From Chloroflexota bacterium (GTDB lineage: Bacteria; Chloroflexota; Anaerolineae; UBA1429): a DNA stretch of 61,135 nucleotides. Within the stretch, counting starts at the first letter, position 1; each line of letters opens with the position of its first letter. A program made the translations under genes and the position numbers. The stretch covers positions 1-61,135 of the forward strand of contig JAAYAW010000074.1 of the NCBI GenBank assembly GCA_012719135.1, given 5' to 3'. The notes below the pieces were generated by a model. The model saw nothing but the letters and a program-made list of their open reading frames with translations, was not told the DNA's origin and searched no databases. Shown in pieces: positions 27,194 to 35,713 of the stretch.

Positions 27194-28424
27194 GCGCGTC
27201 GATGGGATTCATCCGGGCTGCGCGCCGCGCCGGGTAGATCCCAAAGAAGAGGCCTACGGCCAGAGAAAAGCCCACGGCCAGGATAACCGATTCGACGGTA
27301 ACCACAGCTGAGAAGGTCCCAAGGCGGTTCACCAGCCGGGATACTCCCCATCCAAAGGCAATGCCGAGCAACCCGCCGATCACACTCAGGACGACCGACT
27401 CGATCAGGAACTGCACCAGCACATCCGCACTCCGTGCGCCGACGGCCTTACGTATACCGATCTCCCGCGTTCGCTCGGTGACGGACACCAGCATGATGTT
27501 CATGATGCCGATCCCGCCCACCAGAAGCGAGATGCCGGCGATTGCGGCCAAGAAAGTCGTCAGCACGCCGGTTATCTGGTCAAACACGCCCAGGACGTCC
27601 TGCTGAGAGGTCACGGTGAACTGGTCGTCTTCCTCCAGATAGGTGCCCTGCCGCTGGCGCAGCATATCGGTGATCTCCTGGATCACGTACTCGACGCTGT
27701 CCTCGTCGATTGCCGAAACGTACACCACGTCCACGGTTCGCTCACCCTGAGAGACAAACCGGCCAGGGAACAGCTTGTCATGCGCGGTTGAGAGGGGAAT
27801 GATGATCACCCTATCGCTCGATCCTCCGCCCATCCCCTGACCGCCCTTTTCCCGCAGCACGCCGATCACCTCAAAAGGCACGCCGTTGAGTCGAATCGAC
27901 AGACCTACGGCGCCGTCACGCCCGCCGATCAGCCGATCGGCTACGTCCGTCCCGATGACGGCCACCCGAGCGGAGACGGCATCGTCTCCGTCAGCGATAA
28001 AGCGTCCGTACTCGACAACCGCGTTGCGTACGATCTCGTAATCCGCGGTGGTGCCTTCGATCTGCACCATCATCGTTTCGGGGCCATAGTTCACGTCGAC
28101 TGTGCCGGAGACAATCGGTGCCACGGCAGAGATATGCGGCGCCAGCGCGATATCCTTCATGGCAAGCGCGTCCGCACGGGTGATCGGGGTGGATCGACCG
28201 CCTCCCATGCCCATTTCCATCATGCTGCCGGGAAACACGATCACGAGGTTGGAGCCGATATCCTGGATCTGCGAGGTGATGGCCGCTCGCGCCCCCTCAC
28301 CCACTGAGAGCAGGGCGATCACCGCACCAGTACCGATGATAATCCCGAGCATGGTCAGGAAGGAGCGCAGCTTGTTCGCCATCAGGCTCCGGAAGGACAT
28401 CCTCACGCTCTCCCAGATGCTCAT
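27180..28424 (-). CDS. MacB-like ABC transporter permease
   Basis: The 414-residue permease has the MacB topology: one N-terminal transmembrane segment (LRSFLTMLGIIIGTGAVIALL), a large extracytoplasmic MacB_PCD domain (about residues 45-270), and three C-terminal segments of the FtsX type (TFLAAIAGISLLVGGIGIMNI, VLSVIGGLLGIAFGWG, ILAVGFSLAVGLFFGIYPA). Together with the ATPase and the MacA-like adaptor upstream it should form a tripartite-style exporter. Substrate is unknown: such systems export antibiotics, peptides or lipids. It overlaps the ATPase gene by four bases (ATGA). Confidence 0.92.
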   Translation of the reverse strand: MSIWESVRMSFRSLMANKLRSFLTMLGIIIGTGAVIALLSVGEGARAAITSQIQDIGSNLVIVFPGSMMEMGMGGGRSTPITRADALAMKDIALAPHISAVAPIVSGTVDVNYGPETMMVQIEGTTADYEIVRNAVVEYGRFIADGDDAVSARVAVIGTDVADRLIGGRDGAVGLSIRLNGVPFEVIGVLREKGGQGMGGGSSDRVIIIPLSTAHDKLFPGRFVSQGERTVDVVYVSAIDEDSVEYVIQEITDMLRQRQGTYLEEDDQFTVTSQQDVLGVFDQITGVLTTFLAAIAGISLLVGGIGIMNIMLVSVTERTREIGIRKAVGARSADVLVQFLIESVVLSVIGGLLGIAFGWGVSRLVNRLGTFSAVVTVESVILAVGFSLAVGLFFGIYPARRAARMNPIDALRYE

Positions 28425-29146
28425 GGGAGACCCTCGGAGTGGACATCTGGCGAGGGGGCTTCCAGACGCTGAGTCACCGGCTGATCGTCTACCAGGCGGC
28501 CGTCCGCCAGCCGGATGATCCGATCGGTATACTGAGCGGTCTCGGCCGAGTGAGTGACATACACGACCGTAATGCCCTGCTCGCGGTTCAGACGCTGAAA
28601 GAGCCCAATGATCTCCAACCCCGTCTTGCTATCCAGATTCCCCGTGGGCTCGTCGGCCAAAATGATGTCGGGATCATTGATCAACGCTCGTGCGATCGCC
28701 ACCCGTTGTTGCTCTCCGCCCGAAAGCTGGTTCGGCCGATGAAAGATGCGGTCGCCAAGACCAACGCGCTGGAGAGCCCGTGTCGCTCGCTCGCGCCTGT
28801 CGCGGGCCCCGGCGTAAATGAGCGGCAACTCCACATTATCGATCGCGGGCGTTCGCCGGAGCAGGTTGTAGTTTTGAAAGACAAAACCAATCCGGCGATT
28901 GCGCACCCTCGCCAGTTCGTTCTCGCTGAGGGTGGACACATTCACACCGTCCAAATAGTAGGCACCGGAGCTGCTCTGATCGAGACAGCCCAAGATGTTC
29001 ATGAGCGTGCTCTTGCCGGATCCGGAAGGTCCCATGATCGCGGTCAGCTCACCGGCATCTATCTGTAGATCCACACCGTAGAGCGCCGTGACGACGACCT
29101 CACCCATCTGGTAGGCCTTGCCGATCTGCCGGAGATCAATCAGCAT
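28421..29146 (-). CDS. ABC transporter ATP-binding protein (LolD/MacB type)
   Basis: The 241-residue ATPase shows Walker A ([10 protein letters not shown]), the ABC signature ([15 protein letters not shown]), Walker B with D-loop ([16 protein letters not shown]) and the switch His in VTHSAETAQ. It belongs to the LolD/MacB/FtsE class. It would energise the adjacent MacB-like permease. It overlaps the adaptor gene by 11 bases and the permease gene by four, so the three are tightly coupled. Confidence 0.95.
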   Translation of the reverse strand: MLIDLRQIGKAYQMGEVVVTALYGVDLQIDAGELTAIMGPSGSGKSTLMNILGCLDQSSSGAYYLDGVNVSTLSENELARVRNRRIGFVFQNYNLLRRTPAIDNVELPLIYAGARDRRERATRALQRVGLGDRIFHRPNQLSGGEQQRVAIARALINDPDIILADEPTGNLDSKTGLEIIGLFQRLNREQGITVVYVTHSAETAQYTDRIIRLADGRLVDDQPVTQRLEAPSPDVHSEGLP

Positions 29147-30617
29147 TCATGCCTTCCAACGCGTACTGGAACAGGCTCCCTCTGGGCCGGCTCACCACGA
29201 TCTCGTCGCCGACCTCAAGACCACTTGTGACGACACTGTACTCCACGTTAGTCGCCGCGATCTCGATGGGGATGCGAACGAGGCGCAGCCCTTCAAGGGC
29301 TTCCACGTAGCGACCGGCGCTGTCACGCCTGACGGCGCGGTTGGGGACCAGCAGGGCATCGTCCGCACGCATCACCACGATGTCCACCGCAGCCGTCATG
29401 TACGGTAACAGCTCAACCTCGGTCGGTTCCAGGTCGATGCGCACGTCAAAAACGACGATACCCTGGATACTGGTGCCCACAGCACCGATCGAGGCCACCG
29501 TGCCAGCGATCGGGCTCTCCGGATAGGCATCCAGCCGTACTTCGGCCTCCTGGCCCACGGCGATTCGACCGATGTCGATCTCATCGATGCTCAGAATGAC
29601 GTGGTACTTGGCCGCATCGATCAGAGTAATCACCGGGCTCCCGGCCGCGGCGGCGTCCCCCTCGAGAACGCTGATGCCGGCAACCATCCCCTCCGCCGGC
29701 GAGACCAGGGTCGCATCTTCCAGCCGGCTCGTCGCAATATCGACGGCCACCTGAGCCTGATCGACCTGCGCCTGAACCACAGCGATCTCCGCTGCGCTGG
29801 CGCCTGATCGCGCCTTGTCCGTATCGGCCTGGGTGCGCTGCAGCTGCGCCCTTGCGGAGGCCAGCTGGCCGAGGGCCTGATCCAGCTGCGCCTGCCCGGC
29901 AGCCACCTCGGCCTCCGAGGCGCCCGCCCGAAGCCTCTCGAGCTGCAGCTCTGAGATGGCCACGGCTTCCTCGCTACGGTTCACACTGGCCTGCGCCTGG
30001 TCGCAATCCGCGTCCGTGGCTCCTCTGCCCACGCGTCCGCAGATGGCATCGCGCTGTGCCTGAGCCCCCCAGAGCGCATTGCGCGCCTCCTCAACACTTC
30101 TCTCAGAGATCTCGATCTCCTCCGCAGAAGGCCCGGCAGTGACTCTCGCCAGGTTTGCGCGAGCGGCGGCCACGCCGGCCTCGGCGGTCTGAACCGCCGC
30201 GCTTGCCGCAGCCACAGTGGCATCCGCCGAACGCAGGTCCAGTTCGGAGGGACCTGCCGTCGTCCTGTCGAGTTGCGCCTGCGACACGGCCAAGGCGGCG
30301 TTCGCCTGCAACAAGTTGAGACGCAGGTCACGATCGTCCAGGCGTGCGAGGACCTCTCCTCTGGCAACCCTGTCCTGCTCGTCCACCAGAATCTCCGAAA
30401 CGATGCCGGACGCTCGAAAGGCCAGCCTCTGCGTACGTTCGGCACGGACGCTACCCGTCGCGCTCACGGAGGCGACGAATGGTCCTCTCTCGACGGGAGC
30501 AACCTCGATACCCTCGGGGTTCGACGCCGTGGCCTCGTTCGCGGGGCGAATCGCAACGTACCACACGGCAAACGCAGCCAGAGCCACCACAGCGATAGCC
30601 AGTACCCAGCGCTTCAT
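29136..30617 (-). CDS. HlyD/MacA-like periplasmic adaptor protein
   Basis: This 493-residue protein has an N-terminal membrane segment (VLAIAVVALAAFAVWYV) and a barrel-sandwich/lipoyl region split by an unusually long alpha-hairpin. The hairpin holds about four short repeats of the type T/R-A-G-P/A-S-E/A (TAGPSELDL, TAGPSAEEI, RAGASEAEV, RSGASAAEI). Beta-barrel and membrane-proximal domains follow (VVFDVRIDLEPTE). It is the adaptor of the MacAB-like exporter. The ATG at 30615-30617 is chosen because AGGGGAT precedes it; a TTG lies 7 codons further up. It is the first gene of the operon, behind the promoter and palindrome at 30696-30737. Confidence 0.88.
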   Translation of the reverse strand: MKRWVLAIAVVALAAFAVWYVAIRPANEATASNPEGIEVAPVERGPFVASVSATGSVRAERTQRLAFRASGIVSEILVDEQDRVARGEVLARLDDRDLRLNLLQANAALAVSQAQLDRTTAGPSELDLRSADATVAAASAAVQTAEAGVAAARANLARVTAGPSAEEIEISERSVEEARNALWGAQAQRDAICGRVGRGATDADCDQAQASVNRSEEAVAISELQLERLRAGASEAEVAAGQAQLDQALGQLASARAQLQRTQADTDKARSGASAAEIAVVQAQVDQAQVAVDIATSRLEDATLVSPAEGMVAGISVLEGDAAAAGSPVITLIDAAKYHVILSIDEIDIGRIAVGQEAEVRLDAYPESPIAGTVASIGAVGTSIQGIVVFDVRIDLEPTEVELLPYMTAAVDIVVMRADDALLVPNRAVRRDSAGRYVEALEGLRLVRIPIEIAATNVEYSVVTSGLEVGDEIVVSRPRGSLFQYALEGMNAD

Positions 30618-30695
30618 CAGTCTGTTATCCCCTAGCAAGATGGAGGTAGATGCATCGGCCGCAGCCCAGGCCTCGCACCGGTGGGCTGCGGTGAA

Positions 30696-30712
30696 AGTTA
30701 GCTGTGCTAACT
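30696..30712. promoter_or_regulatory. Palindromic operator for MacAB-like operon
   Basis: A perfect inverted repeat of 7-base arms around 3 bases, AGTTAGC-N3-GCTAACT, overlaps the -10 box of the macA promoter. Its TTAGC-N3-GCTAA core resembles MarR/SlyA-type sites. Binding there would block transcription. No regulator gene is adjacent. Confidence 0.6.
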
Positions 30713-30737
30713 ATACGGAGCATCCGTGCCCTGTCAA
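30710..30737 (-). promoter_or_regulatory. Sigma70-type promoter for MacAB-like operon
   Basis: On the minus strand a perfect TTGACA (30732-30737) and TATAGT (30710-30715) are 16 bases apart. The -10 box overlaps the inverted repeat at 30696-30712. Confidence 0.7.
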
Positions 30738-30801
30738 ATCGGCCTCACCGAGACCAACAAGACGCCCGATCCGTACAGCCCGCACAGTGCACGCCGGGCG
30801 G

Positions 30802-32151
30802 TCATCCGCTCTCCAGACGGCGAACGAGATCCTCCGCCAACCGAGACGGAGACGCCGCCAGCATTACCTGCCACCGCCCTGGCGTACCGGCCGGGGCGAT
30901 GCCGATCCAGGCACACTCCGGCGGGTAGCGGCGGCTCAGGACCACACCTGCAAGGGATAGCGCCAGCCCCAAGGGCACCAGAACCATCCCGGGCAGACGC
31001 CAGAAGGAAAGGACGCCGCCATGCTCGGCGGCCACGAGGATTGCGGCCCCATCCAGGTCCATCGTGCCCGCCTGGCCCGCTTCAACGCGATCAACAACGG
31101 TGCCCAGGCCCCCATCCAACGCCTCGACGATCAACCGGTCGCGAGCGCCCTGCCCGGGTACACGCATCAACCTCAGCACGATGCCCGCCTCCGGGACCGT
31201 CAGAACCGCTTCCTCGCCAGGGCCCAGGGCACCTCGATAGGTCGATACAGCCTGCCGATCGCCTGTCACGGGCACGAGAGCCAGCGGAGCACCCGACGGG
31301 CTCTCCGCCCAAAGGCGCACGGCAGGCACGGCGCGCGCCACACGGACCCAATAGCCGTCGTGAAAACGCCAGTGCGTGGACAGGGCCGGCAACTCGGCCT
31401 GATCTCCGCTCGCGCGGGTCCAGATCACTTTAGCCTGCACGCTGCTGCGAGCGCCTGCGTCCTCAACAGTGATCGCCTGCAACTGGACTGCACGGTTCAG
31501 CCTGTCGCTGAGGGATAGCGCCTCGCCGGCCATCAGGACCTGTGAACTCACGCTGTAGCCTCGCAGCAACACCGTCAGCAGGCCGAGCACGGCGATCAGC
31601 ATCCCTGCTGGCCGCGCCGCGGCGTACAACCTGCGGAGAGGTGCGGGCGCGAATACGGCCTGGCGCCGTAGAGAGCAATCGCCCGTGAGAGCAGTTGGCG
31701 CTCCGAGGGAGCAGCCGGCACGTCGCCAGACAGCGGACGCATCACCGAGGGCTGCACTCACGAGGCTCAAGGGTTCGCCGCCGCGCGTCAGCAGATCCAG
31801 TCCCCAGGAAAAGCTGGCCATCAAGCGCACGGACAGGGTCCCGGCCAGGGCGACCAACACGGCTCGCAGCATCCACGCGATCAGGGGGCTCATGCCATCC
31901 CACAGATAGCCCAATCCCGGCAGCAGCCCAGTCGCACGGTCCGTCGCCGTCTGCCTGGTATCCGGGTACAGGCCCACAAGCAGCACGAGCAGGAGCAGGA
32001 TAGCCCCCAACCCCGCTAGTAGACGCCGCGAGGTGAGGCCGCGTTCCAGCTGGTAGATGACGCGCCCGGCTGCAGTGGATCTCCGGTCTCCATCTGGCGC
32101 CCCAGCGCTGGCCTCTTCGCCGTCCAACCAGTGCACGACGAAAGGGCCCAT
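30802..32151 (-). CDS. ResB-like membrane protein (divergent)
   Basis: This protein of about 449 residues has a transmembrane segment after a charged N-terminus (LLAGLGAILLLLVLLVGLYP), a second and a third (LIAWMLRAVLVALAGTLSV; AGMLIAVLGLLTVLLRGYSV), a long extracytoplasmic region, and a last segment near the C-terminus (PGMVLVPLGLALSLAGVVLS) followed by RRYPPECAWIGI. That order and the C-terminal pattern recall ResB of cytochrome c biogenesis, but similarity is weak and no heme-handling partner is nearby. The start is uncertain: the ATG at 32149-32151 lies inside the terminator hairpin of the upstream gene and has no clear ribosome binding site. The frame is open to 32217. Confidence 0.5.
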   Translation of the reverse strand: MGPFVVHWLDGEEASAGAPDGDRRSTAAGRVIYQLERGLTSRRLLAGLGAILLLLVLLVGLYPDTRQTATDRATGLLPGLGYLWDGMSPLIAWMLRAVLVALAGTLSVRLMASFSWGLDLLTRGGEPLSLVSAALGDASAVWRRAGCSLGAPTALTGDCSLRRQAVFAPAPLRRLYAAARPAGMLIAVLGLLTVLLRGYSVSSQVLMAGEALSLSDRLNRAVQLQAITVEDAGARSSVQAKVIWTRASGDQAELPALSTHWRFHDGYWVRVARAVPAVRLWAESPSGAPLALVPVTGDRQAVSTYRGALGPGEEAVLTVPEAGIVLRLMRVPGQGARDRLIVEALDGGLGTVVDRVEAGQAGTMDLDGAAILVAAEHGGVLSFWRLPGMVLVPLGLALSLAGVVLSRRYPPECAWIGIAPAGTPGRWQVMLAASPSRLAEDLVRRLESG

Positions 32152-32172
32152 CTCGCCGCTACGAGATGGGCC
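32145..32172 (-). terminator. Intrinsic terminator after ThuA gene
   Basis: An 11-bp stem (GGCCCATCTCG/CGAGATGGGCC) with a 6-base loop is followed on the minus strand by CTTTCGTC. It sits 20 bases after the ThuA stop and covers the start region of the next gene. Confidence 0.8.
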
Positions 32173-32191
32173 ACGCGATACGGTGCCAGCC

Positions 32192-32938
32192 TTATTCGGC
32201 AACCTGGAAAGACTCATTCGGCTTGTAGTTGGCCGTGAGGCTCAGATCCGTGTAGGGGCCGGCAACCGGTGCAGCCCAGCGCACGGCGTTACGGATGACG
32301 AGCTGCACCTCCTCCTGGTAAAAGATGGGGAACGTCTCGTGCCCGGGCCGGAAGTAGAACACCTTGCCCTTGCCGCGGTGGAACGTAACCCCACTGCGAA
32401 AGACCTCCCCCCCCTGAAACCAGCTCACGAATACCGTCGAATCTGGCGTGGGGATATCAAAGTACTCACCGTACATCTCCACATGGGGTATCTCAAAGTA
32501 CTCCCCAAGCCCCGCGGTGATCGGGTGTCCGGGATCCGTCACCCAGAGCCGTTCCCGCTCGCCGGCCTCTCTCCACTTGAGGCTGCAGTTGGTCCCCATC
32601 ATGCGACGAAAAACCTTGGAGAGATGCCCCGAGTGCAGGACGATCAGGCCCATCCCGTTAAGGACGTGCTTCTGTACCCGATCCACGATATAGTCCTGAA
32701 CCTCGCCATGAGCCATGTGTCCCCACCAGATGAGCACGTCGGTGCCATCGAGGACCGCATCGGTGAGGCCGTGATCCGGCTGATCCAACGTCGCCGTTTG
32801 GGTGGCGATATCCACATCCTCGCTCAGGAACTTGGCGATCTGGCCATGTATCCCTTCGGGATACAGGTCCGCCACGACCTTGTCCGTCTTCTCGTGCCGG
32901 AACTCATTCCACACCGTGACCCGGATCTTGCCTGCCAT
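32192..32938 (-). CDS. ThuA-domain protein
   Basis: The 248-residue protein has a ThuA fold, related to class I glutamine amidotransferases: [39 protein letters not shown] and a C-terminal [16 protein letters not shown]. ThuA proteins are linked to trehalose and other sugar utilisation, but their reaction is not well defined. The catalytic Cys of true amidotransferases is absent in the region I can read. It has its own terminator and a clear ribosome binding site (GGAGGC). No sugar operon surrounds it. Confidence 0.8.
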   Translation of the reverse strand: MAGKIRVTVWNEFRHEKTDKVVADLYPEGIHGQIAKFLSEDVDIATQTATLDQPDHGLTDAVLDGTDVLIWWGHMAHGEVQDYIVDRVQKHVLNGMGLIVLHSGHLSKVFRRMMGTNCSLKWREAGERERLWVTDPGHPITAGLGEYFEIPHVEMYGEYFDIPTPDSTVFVSWFQGGEVFRSGVTFHRGKGKVFYFRPGHETFPIFYQEEVQLVIRNAVRWAAPVAGPYTDLSLTANYKPNESFQVAE

Positions 32939-33067
32939 TGCATTGCCTCCGTGTGTGCTCTGGTCTTAGGCGAAACGTTCCGCCACAACTGCAGTTGCTA
33001 GTCTAGGCGATCCCACCAGCCGCGGCAAGAGCCACGCGGCGTTGATGAGCCACGGTGTGGCCGCTCA

Positions 33068-33096
33068 TTGACAGGCATGCAGCGTCGCCCCATAAT
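33068..33096 (+). promoter_or_regulatory. Sigma70-type promoter for DprA-like gene
   Basis: A perfect TTGACA (33068-33073) and CATAAT (33091-33096) are separated by 17 bases. It places transcription start after the ATG at 33077, which argues for the downstream TTG start. Confidence 0.65.
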
Positions 33097-33124
33097 CGCA
33101 GGAGTAGAGAAAGGATGGAACGCT

Positions 33125-34222
33125 TTGGACGTACAGGAGAAGGCCTGCTGGCTGGCGCTGTTCGGCGCGAGCGAAGTCGATCGGGCAGCCGCCAAACGCG
33201 TCGTCTACAGGCTTGCGGTGGCAGAGCACACGCCGCTGAGCGTATGCGCAGGCAGATCGGCCGAGGATCTGGCACAGTTGCTCCCTGAGCTGAGCGCGGA
33301 GCAACTGGAGGCCTGGGAGAGAGCGCTTGCACATAGGGAGCCGAGCGAACAAATGCTCAGCGACTTGAGCTCCCAGGGCATGGATGTATTGACGCGCGCC
33401 GATATCGCATACCCCGAAAACCTCGCAGAGCGTCTGCCTGAGCCCTGGCTACCCTATGTGCTCTATTACCGAGGCAACGTGGATCTGATGGCCAGACCAT
33501 GCGTGTCCGTCGCCGGCACGGCCACCCCGAATGACGACGCCGCGCAGCTCGTGCGCACCCTCGCGGAGGTTCTCTCGCCTCTCCCATTGGTGCTTGCCGG
33601 CGGGTACTCTCAGGGCGTCGACCGGCTAATGCTCACGGAATCAGCTGCCCGCGCGGGAGGCACGATGGTCATGCTGCCCTTCGGTTTCGCCCACGCGGCG
33701 CCGATCCTCCGGGCGGGAGATCAGGCCGTCTCCAAAGGAGAGCGCCTGGAACTCAGCCCGTATGCGCCTGAGACGCCCTTTTCGCCGGCCCTGGGAACCG
33801 CGCGCACGCGTCTCGTCACAGCGTTGGCCGATGCCCTCGTGTTCGTTGATCCCGATGGCCAGGCCGAGGACTGGCCTGGCTATTCCGATCTGACAGCCCA
33901 CGGTGGACTTGCACTGATCCATGCCCCCAGTCAGGCGTCTCGCACTGCTGCCCAGGGATCCCCGGCCATCATAGCCTTCACGAACTCGATTGAGGCCCTG
34001 CAGAGGATCAGCCAGCATCTCGTGCTGGAAGAAGACGAGCCGGGTGTTGAGGAGATCGCCGTTGCGGCAGATACCGATGAAAGCCCGGATCAAGTCTATC
34101 GGTTCGCCGACGCCGCGTCTGCCATCGCGCGCCTGGAGGAGACGGGGCATGTTCCGGAGAAGCTGATCCGGCGCTTGCGTGAAGCGGAAAAACGCGGTAC
34201 GCTGAGTACGGACAACGAGTAA
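33125..34222 (+). CDS. Divergent DprA/Smf-like protein
   Basis: This 365-residue protein resembles DprA/Smf, the DNA-processing protein that binds single-stranded DNA in transformation. Seen features: YPENLAERLPEPWLPYVLYYRG, then VSVAGTATPNDDAAQLVRTL where DprA has its Rossmann VGSR, LVLAGGYSQGVDRLMLTES in place of SGLARGID, and GGTMVMLPFGF. The family core of RNR residues is weakly kept. A charged region and KLIRRLREAEKRGTL close the protein. I start at the TTG at 33125-33127 (AGAAAGGA upstream, promoter just before). An ATG at 33077 would add 16 codons but would lie inside the promoter. Function may have drifted from canonical DprA. Confidence 0.65.
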   Translation: MDVQEKACWLALFGASEVDRAAAKRVVYRLAVAEHTPLSVCAGRSAEDLAQLLPELSAEQLEAWERALAHREPSEQMLSDLSSQGMDVLTRADIAYPENLAERLPEPWLPYVLYYRGNVDLMARPCVSVAGTATPNDDAAQLVRTLAEVLSPLPLVLAGGYSQGVDRLMLTESAARAGGTMVMLPFGFAHAAPILRAGDQAVSKGERLELSPYAPETPFSPALGTARTRLVTALADALVFVDPDGQAEDWPGYSDLTAHGGLALIHAPSQASRTAAQGSPAIIAFTNSIEALQRISQHLVLEEDEPGVEEIAVAADTDESPDQVYRFADAASAIARLEETGHVPEKLIRRLREAEKRGTLSTDNE

Positions 34223-34269
34223 CCGCCGGTGTCTGATACATTACACAACTAAAAAGGAGACAAGTCGCC

Positions 34270-34929
34270 ATGGGCGATCGAGGTCTGCGCATTCGTGACC
34301 TTCAGGCACCGGTGGTTCAGGTGCCCGCGTGGCTCCGCCAGCTCTCTGCCGTTGTGATGACGGCGAGCGCCGCCGTGCTGTACGCCATTGTCTTGGGTGT
34401 TGCCATCTACCGCACGATCAGCGAGGGCGACCCGGTGTTCTCCGACATCATGACGCGCGCGGCTGCGGTCCTCAGTGGCATGGTAGGCGCTGTGGTAACC
34501 GCCGGCTTTGCACGAAGTGGCAAGGGCGTCTCGGTGCAGGTCGCGGGGGTGCGCCGCGACTTGGTGGGTGAGCCGATCGGATGGCTCAAGCGCAACTTTT
34601 ACGGGTTGGCGGATACCCTGGGGCTTCCCCTGCTCCCCGAGTTGGTGCTATGGACAGAGCCGGATCCAACCCACCAACCCGTCGGCGACCCGATTGGCGA
34701 GGCCCCGCCCTACGAGGTGGACGAGCCCACGGTCAACAAGACCTCGCTGATCCTATCGGTCCTCTACTTTGGGGTGTTTTTCTTCGTTGGCCTGGTGGCC
34801 TTTGTCACGAGCATCATCCGCCCAGAGGTTCCCGACCTCCTGACGAACTCCGCCTGGGTCTGGCTCGGTTCCATCGTTTCCTCTGGATACTCGTTCTTTG
34901 CGTTGGATTCCAGCACAACGGTGGTCTAG
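34270..34929 (+). CDS. Four-pass membrane protein, unknown
   Basis: I do not recognise this 219-residue protein. It has a short cytoplasmic N-terminus, then hydrophobic segments near residues 23-46 (SAVVMTASAAVLYAIVLGVA), 65-85 (AVLSGMVGAVVTAGFA), about 160-180 (ILSVLYFGVFFFVGLVAFV) and 195-212 (AWVWLGSIVSSGYSFFAL). A roughly 75-residue soluble loop sits between the second and third. An AAAAAGGAGAC ribosome binding site precedes the ATG. It lies downstream of the DprA-like gene on the same strand, 47 bases away, and may share its transcript. Confidence 0.7.
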   Translation: MGDRGLRIRDLQAPVVQVPAWLRQLSAVVMTASAAVLYAIVLGVAIYRTISEGDPVFSDIMTRAAAVLSGMVGAVVTAGFARSGKGVSVQVAGVRRDLVGEPIGWLKRNFYGLADTLGLPLLPELVLWTEPDPTHQPVGDPIGEAPPYEVDEPTVNKTSLILSVLYFGVFFFVGLVAFVTSIIRPEVPDLLTNSAWVWLGSIVSSGYSFFALDSSTTVV

Positions 34930-34957
34930 CAGATCCGCAAAGCGGATTTGCAGATCA

Positions 34958-35713
34958 TCAACCCGCGGGGTTGATCACGGTGCGCAGATAGGCGATTGGC
35001 ACCAGCGGTAATATGGCCAGCGCGAGCAGCGAGACTATCTTCGCCTCGTCACGAGCGCGCGTCTCCGGCGAGGGCCTTCCCAGCGCGCGGCTGACGATCG
35101 CCTCCCAGGTATTCGCCGCCAACACGATGCCGGCGACCAGGCGCACAAAAGTCACCACATCGTGCGCCGTTCGCACGCCAAAGGCATCGATGAGCGCGTC
35201 GACGTGATCCAGATTGGGCCGGGCGCCGCGCACCAGCGTCTCGCGGGCAAATTCGGCTACCGAGCGCTCCTGGGCAGGAGATACCGCGACCGGCTCCGTG
35301 GGCTGATCCTTTCGTAGAGCATCGCCACGCAGGCTGAGCCAGGCCAGAACTCGATCGGCCAGCGCTGGCGCCTCGTCAGCCCCATGTTGCAGCAACGCCG
35401 CCAGAACGGCATCGCTCAACGCTCCGGAGATCGCCGGGTTGCTCCGCATCATGGCCAGACGCTCCGGATGCCTCCAGAGGTCTCGAACCCACTCCAACAC
35501 ATGCCCAACGTTCACGAATGCAGGCCGGGCAAAGGTCCCCGTGCGCTCTTTAGCTCGCCCCACGGCACGCCTCGCATAGTGGACCGCGATCACTCCGGCC
35601 AGTGCGCCCATGGCCACGAGAAAGCCGTCTCTCCTCCGCACGTTCCTGACCTCCCGGGAGGCGGTATCGCGGGCCTTGAGCAGAACGCGCTCGCACCCGC
35701 AGCCGCCGACCAC
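34958..35713 (-). CDS. Membrane-associated protein, unknown
   Basis: This 251-residue protein has no family I can name. It has a hydrophobic N-terminal segment (GFLVAMGALAGVIAVHYA, about residues 30-48), a helical middle rich in Ala/Arg/Leu, and a C-terminal segment (IVSLLALAILPLVPIAYL) near the end. The GTG at 35711-35713 begins directly after the tyrS stop, so it is probably translated from the tyrS transcript. A later internal start, for example ATG at residue 35, cannot be excluded. A role in membrane or stress biology would be a guess. Confidence 0.55.
   Translation of the reverse strand: MVGGCGCERVLLKARDTASREVRNVRRRDGFLVAMGALAGVIAVHYARRAVGRAKERTGTFARPAFVNVGHVLEWVRDLWRHPERLAMMRSNPAISGALSDAVLAALLQHGADEAPALADRVLAWLSLRGDALRKDQPTEPVAVSPAQERSVAEFARETLVRGARPNLDHVDALIDAFGVRTAHDVVTFVRLVAGIVLAANTWEAIVSRALGRPSPETRARDEAKIVSLLALAILPLVPIAYLRTVINPAG

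Noticed and set aside
34932-34975. Inverted repeats GATCCGC-AAA-GCGGATT and ATCAACCC-GCG-GGGTTGAT as a terminator pair
   Set aside because: Part of the second lies within the end of the minus-strand gene, and no T tract follows either; may be chance in this GC-rich sequence.
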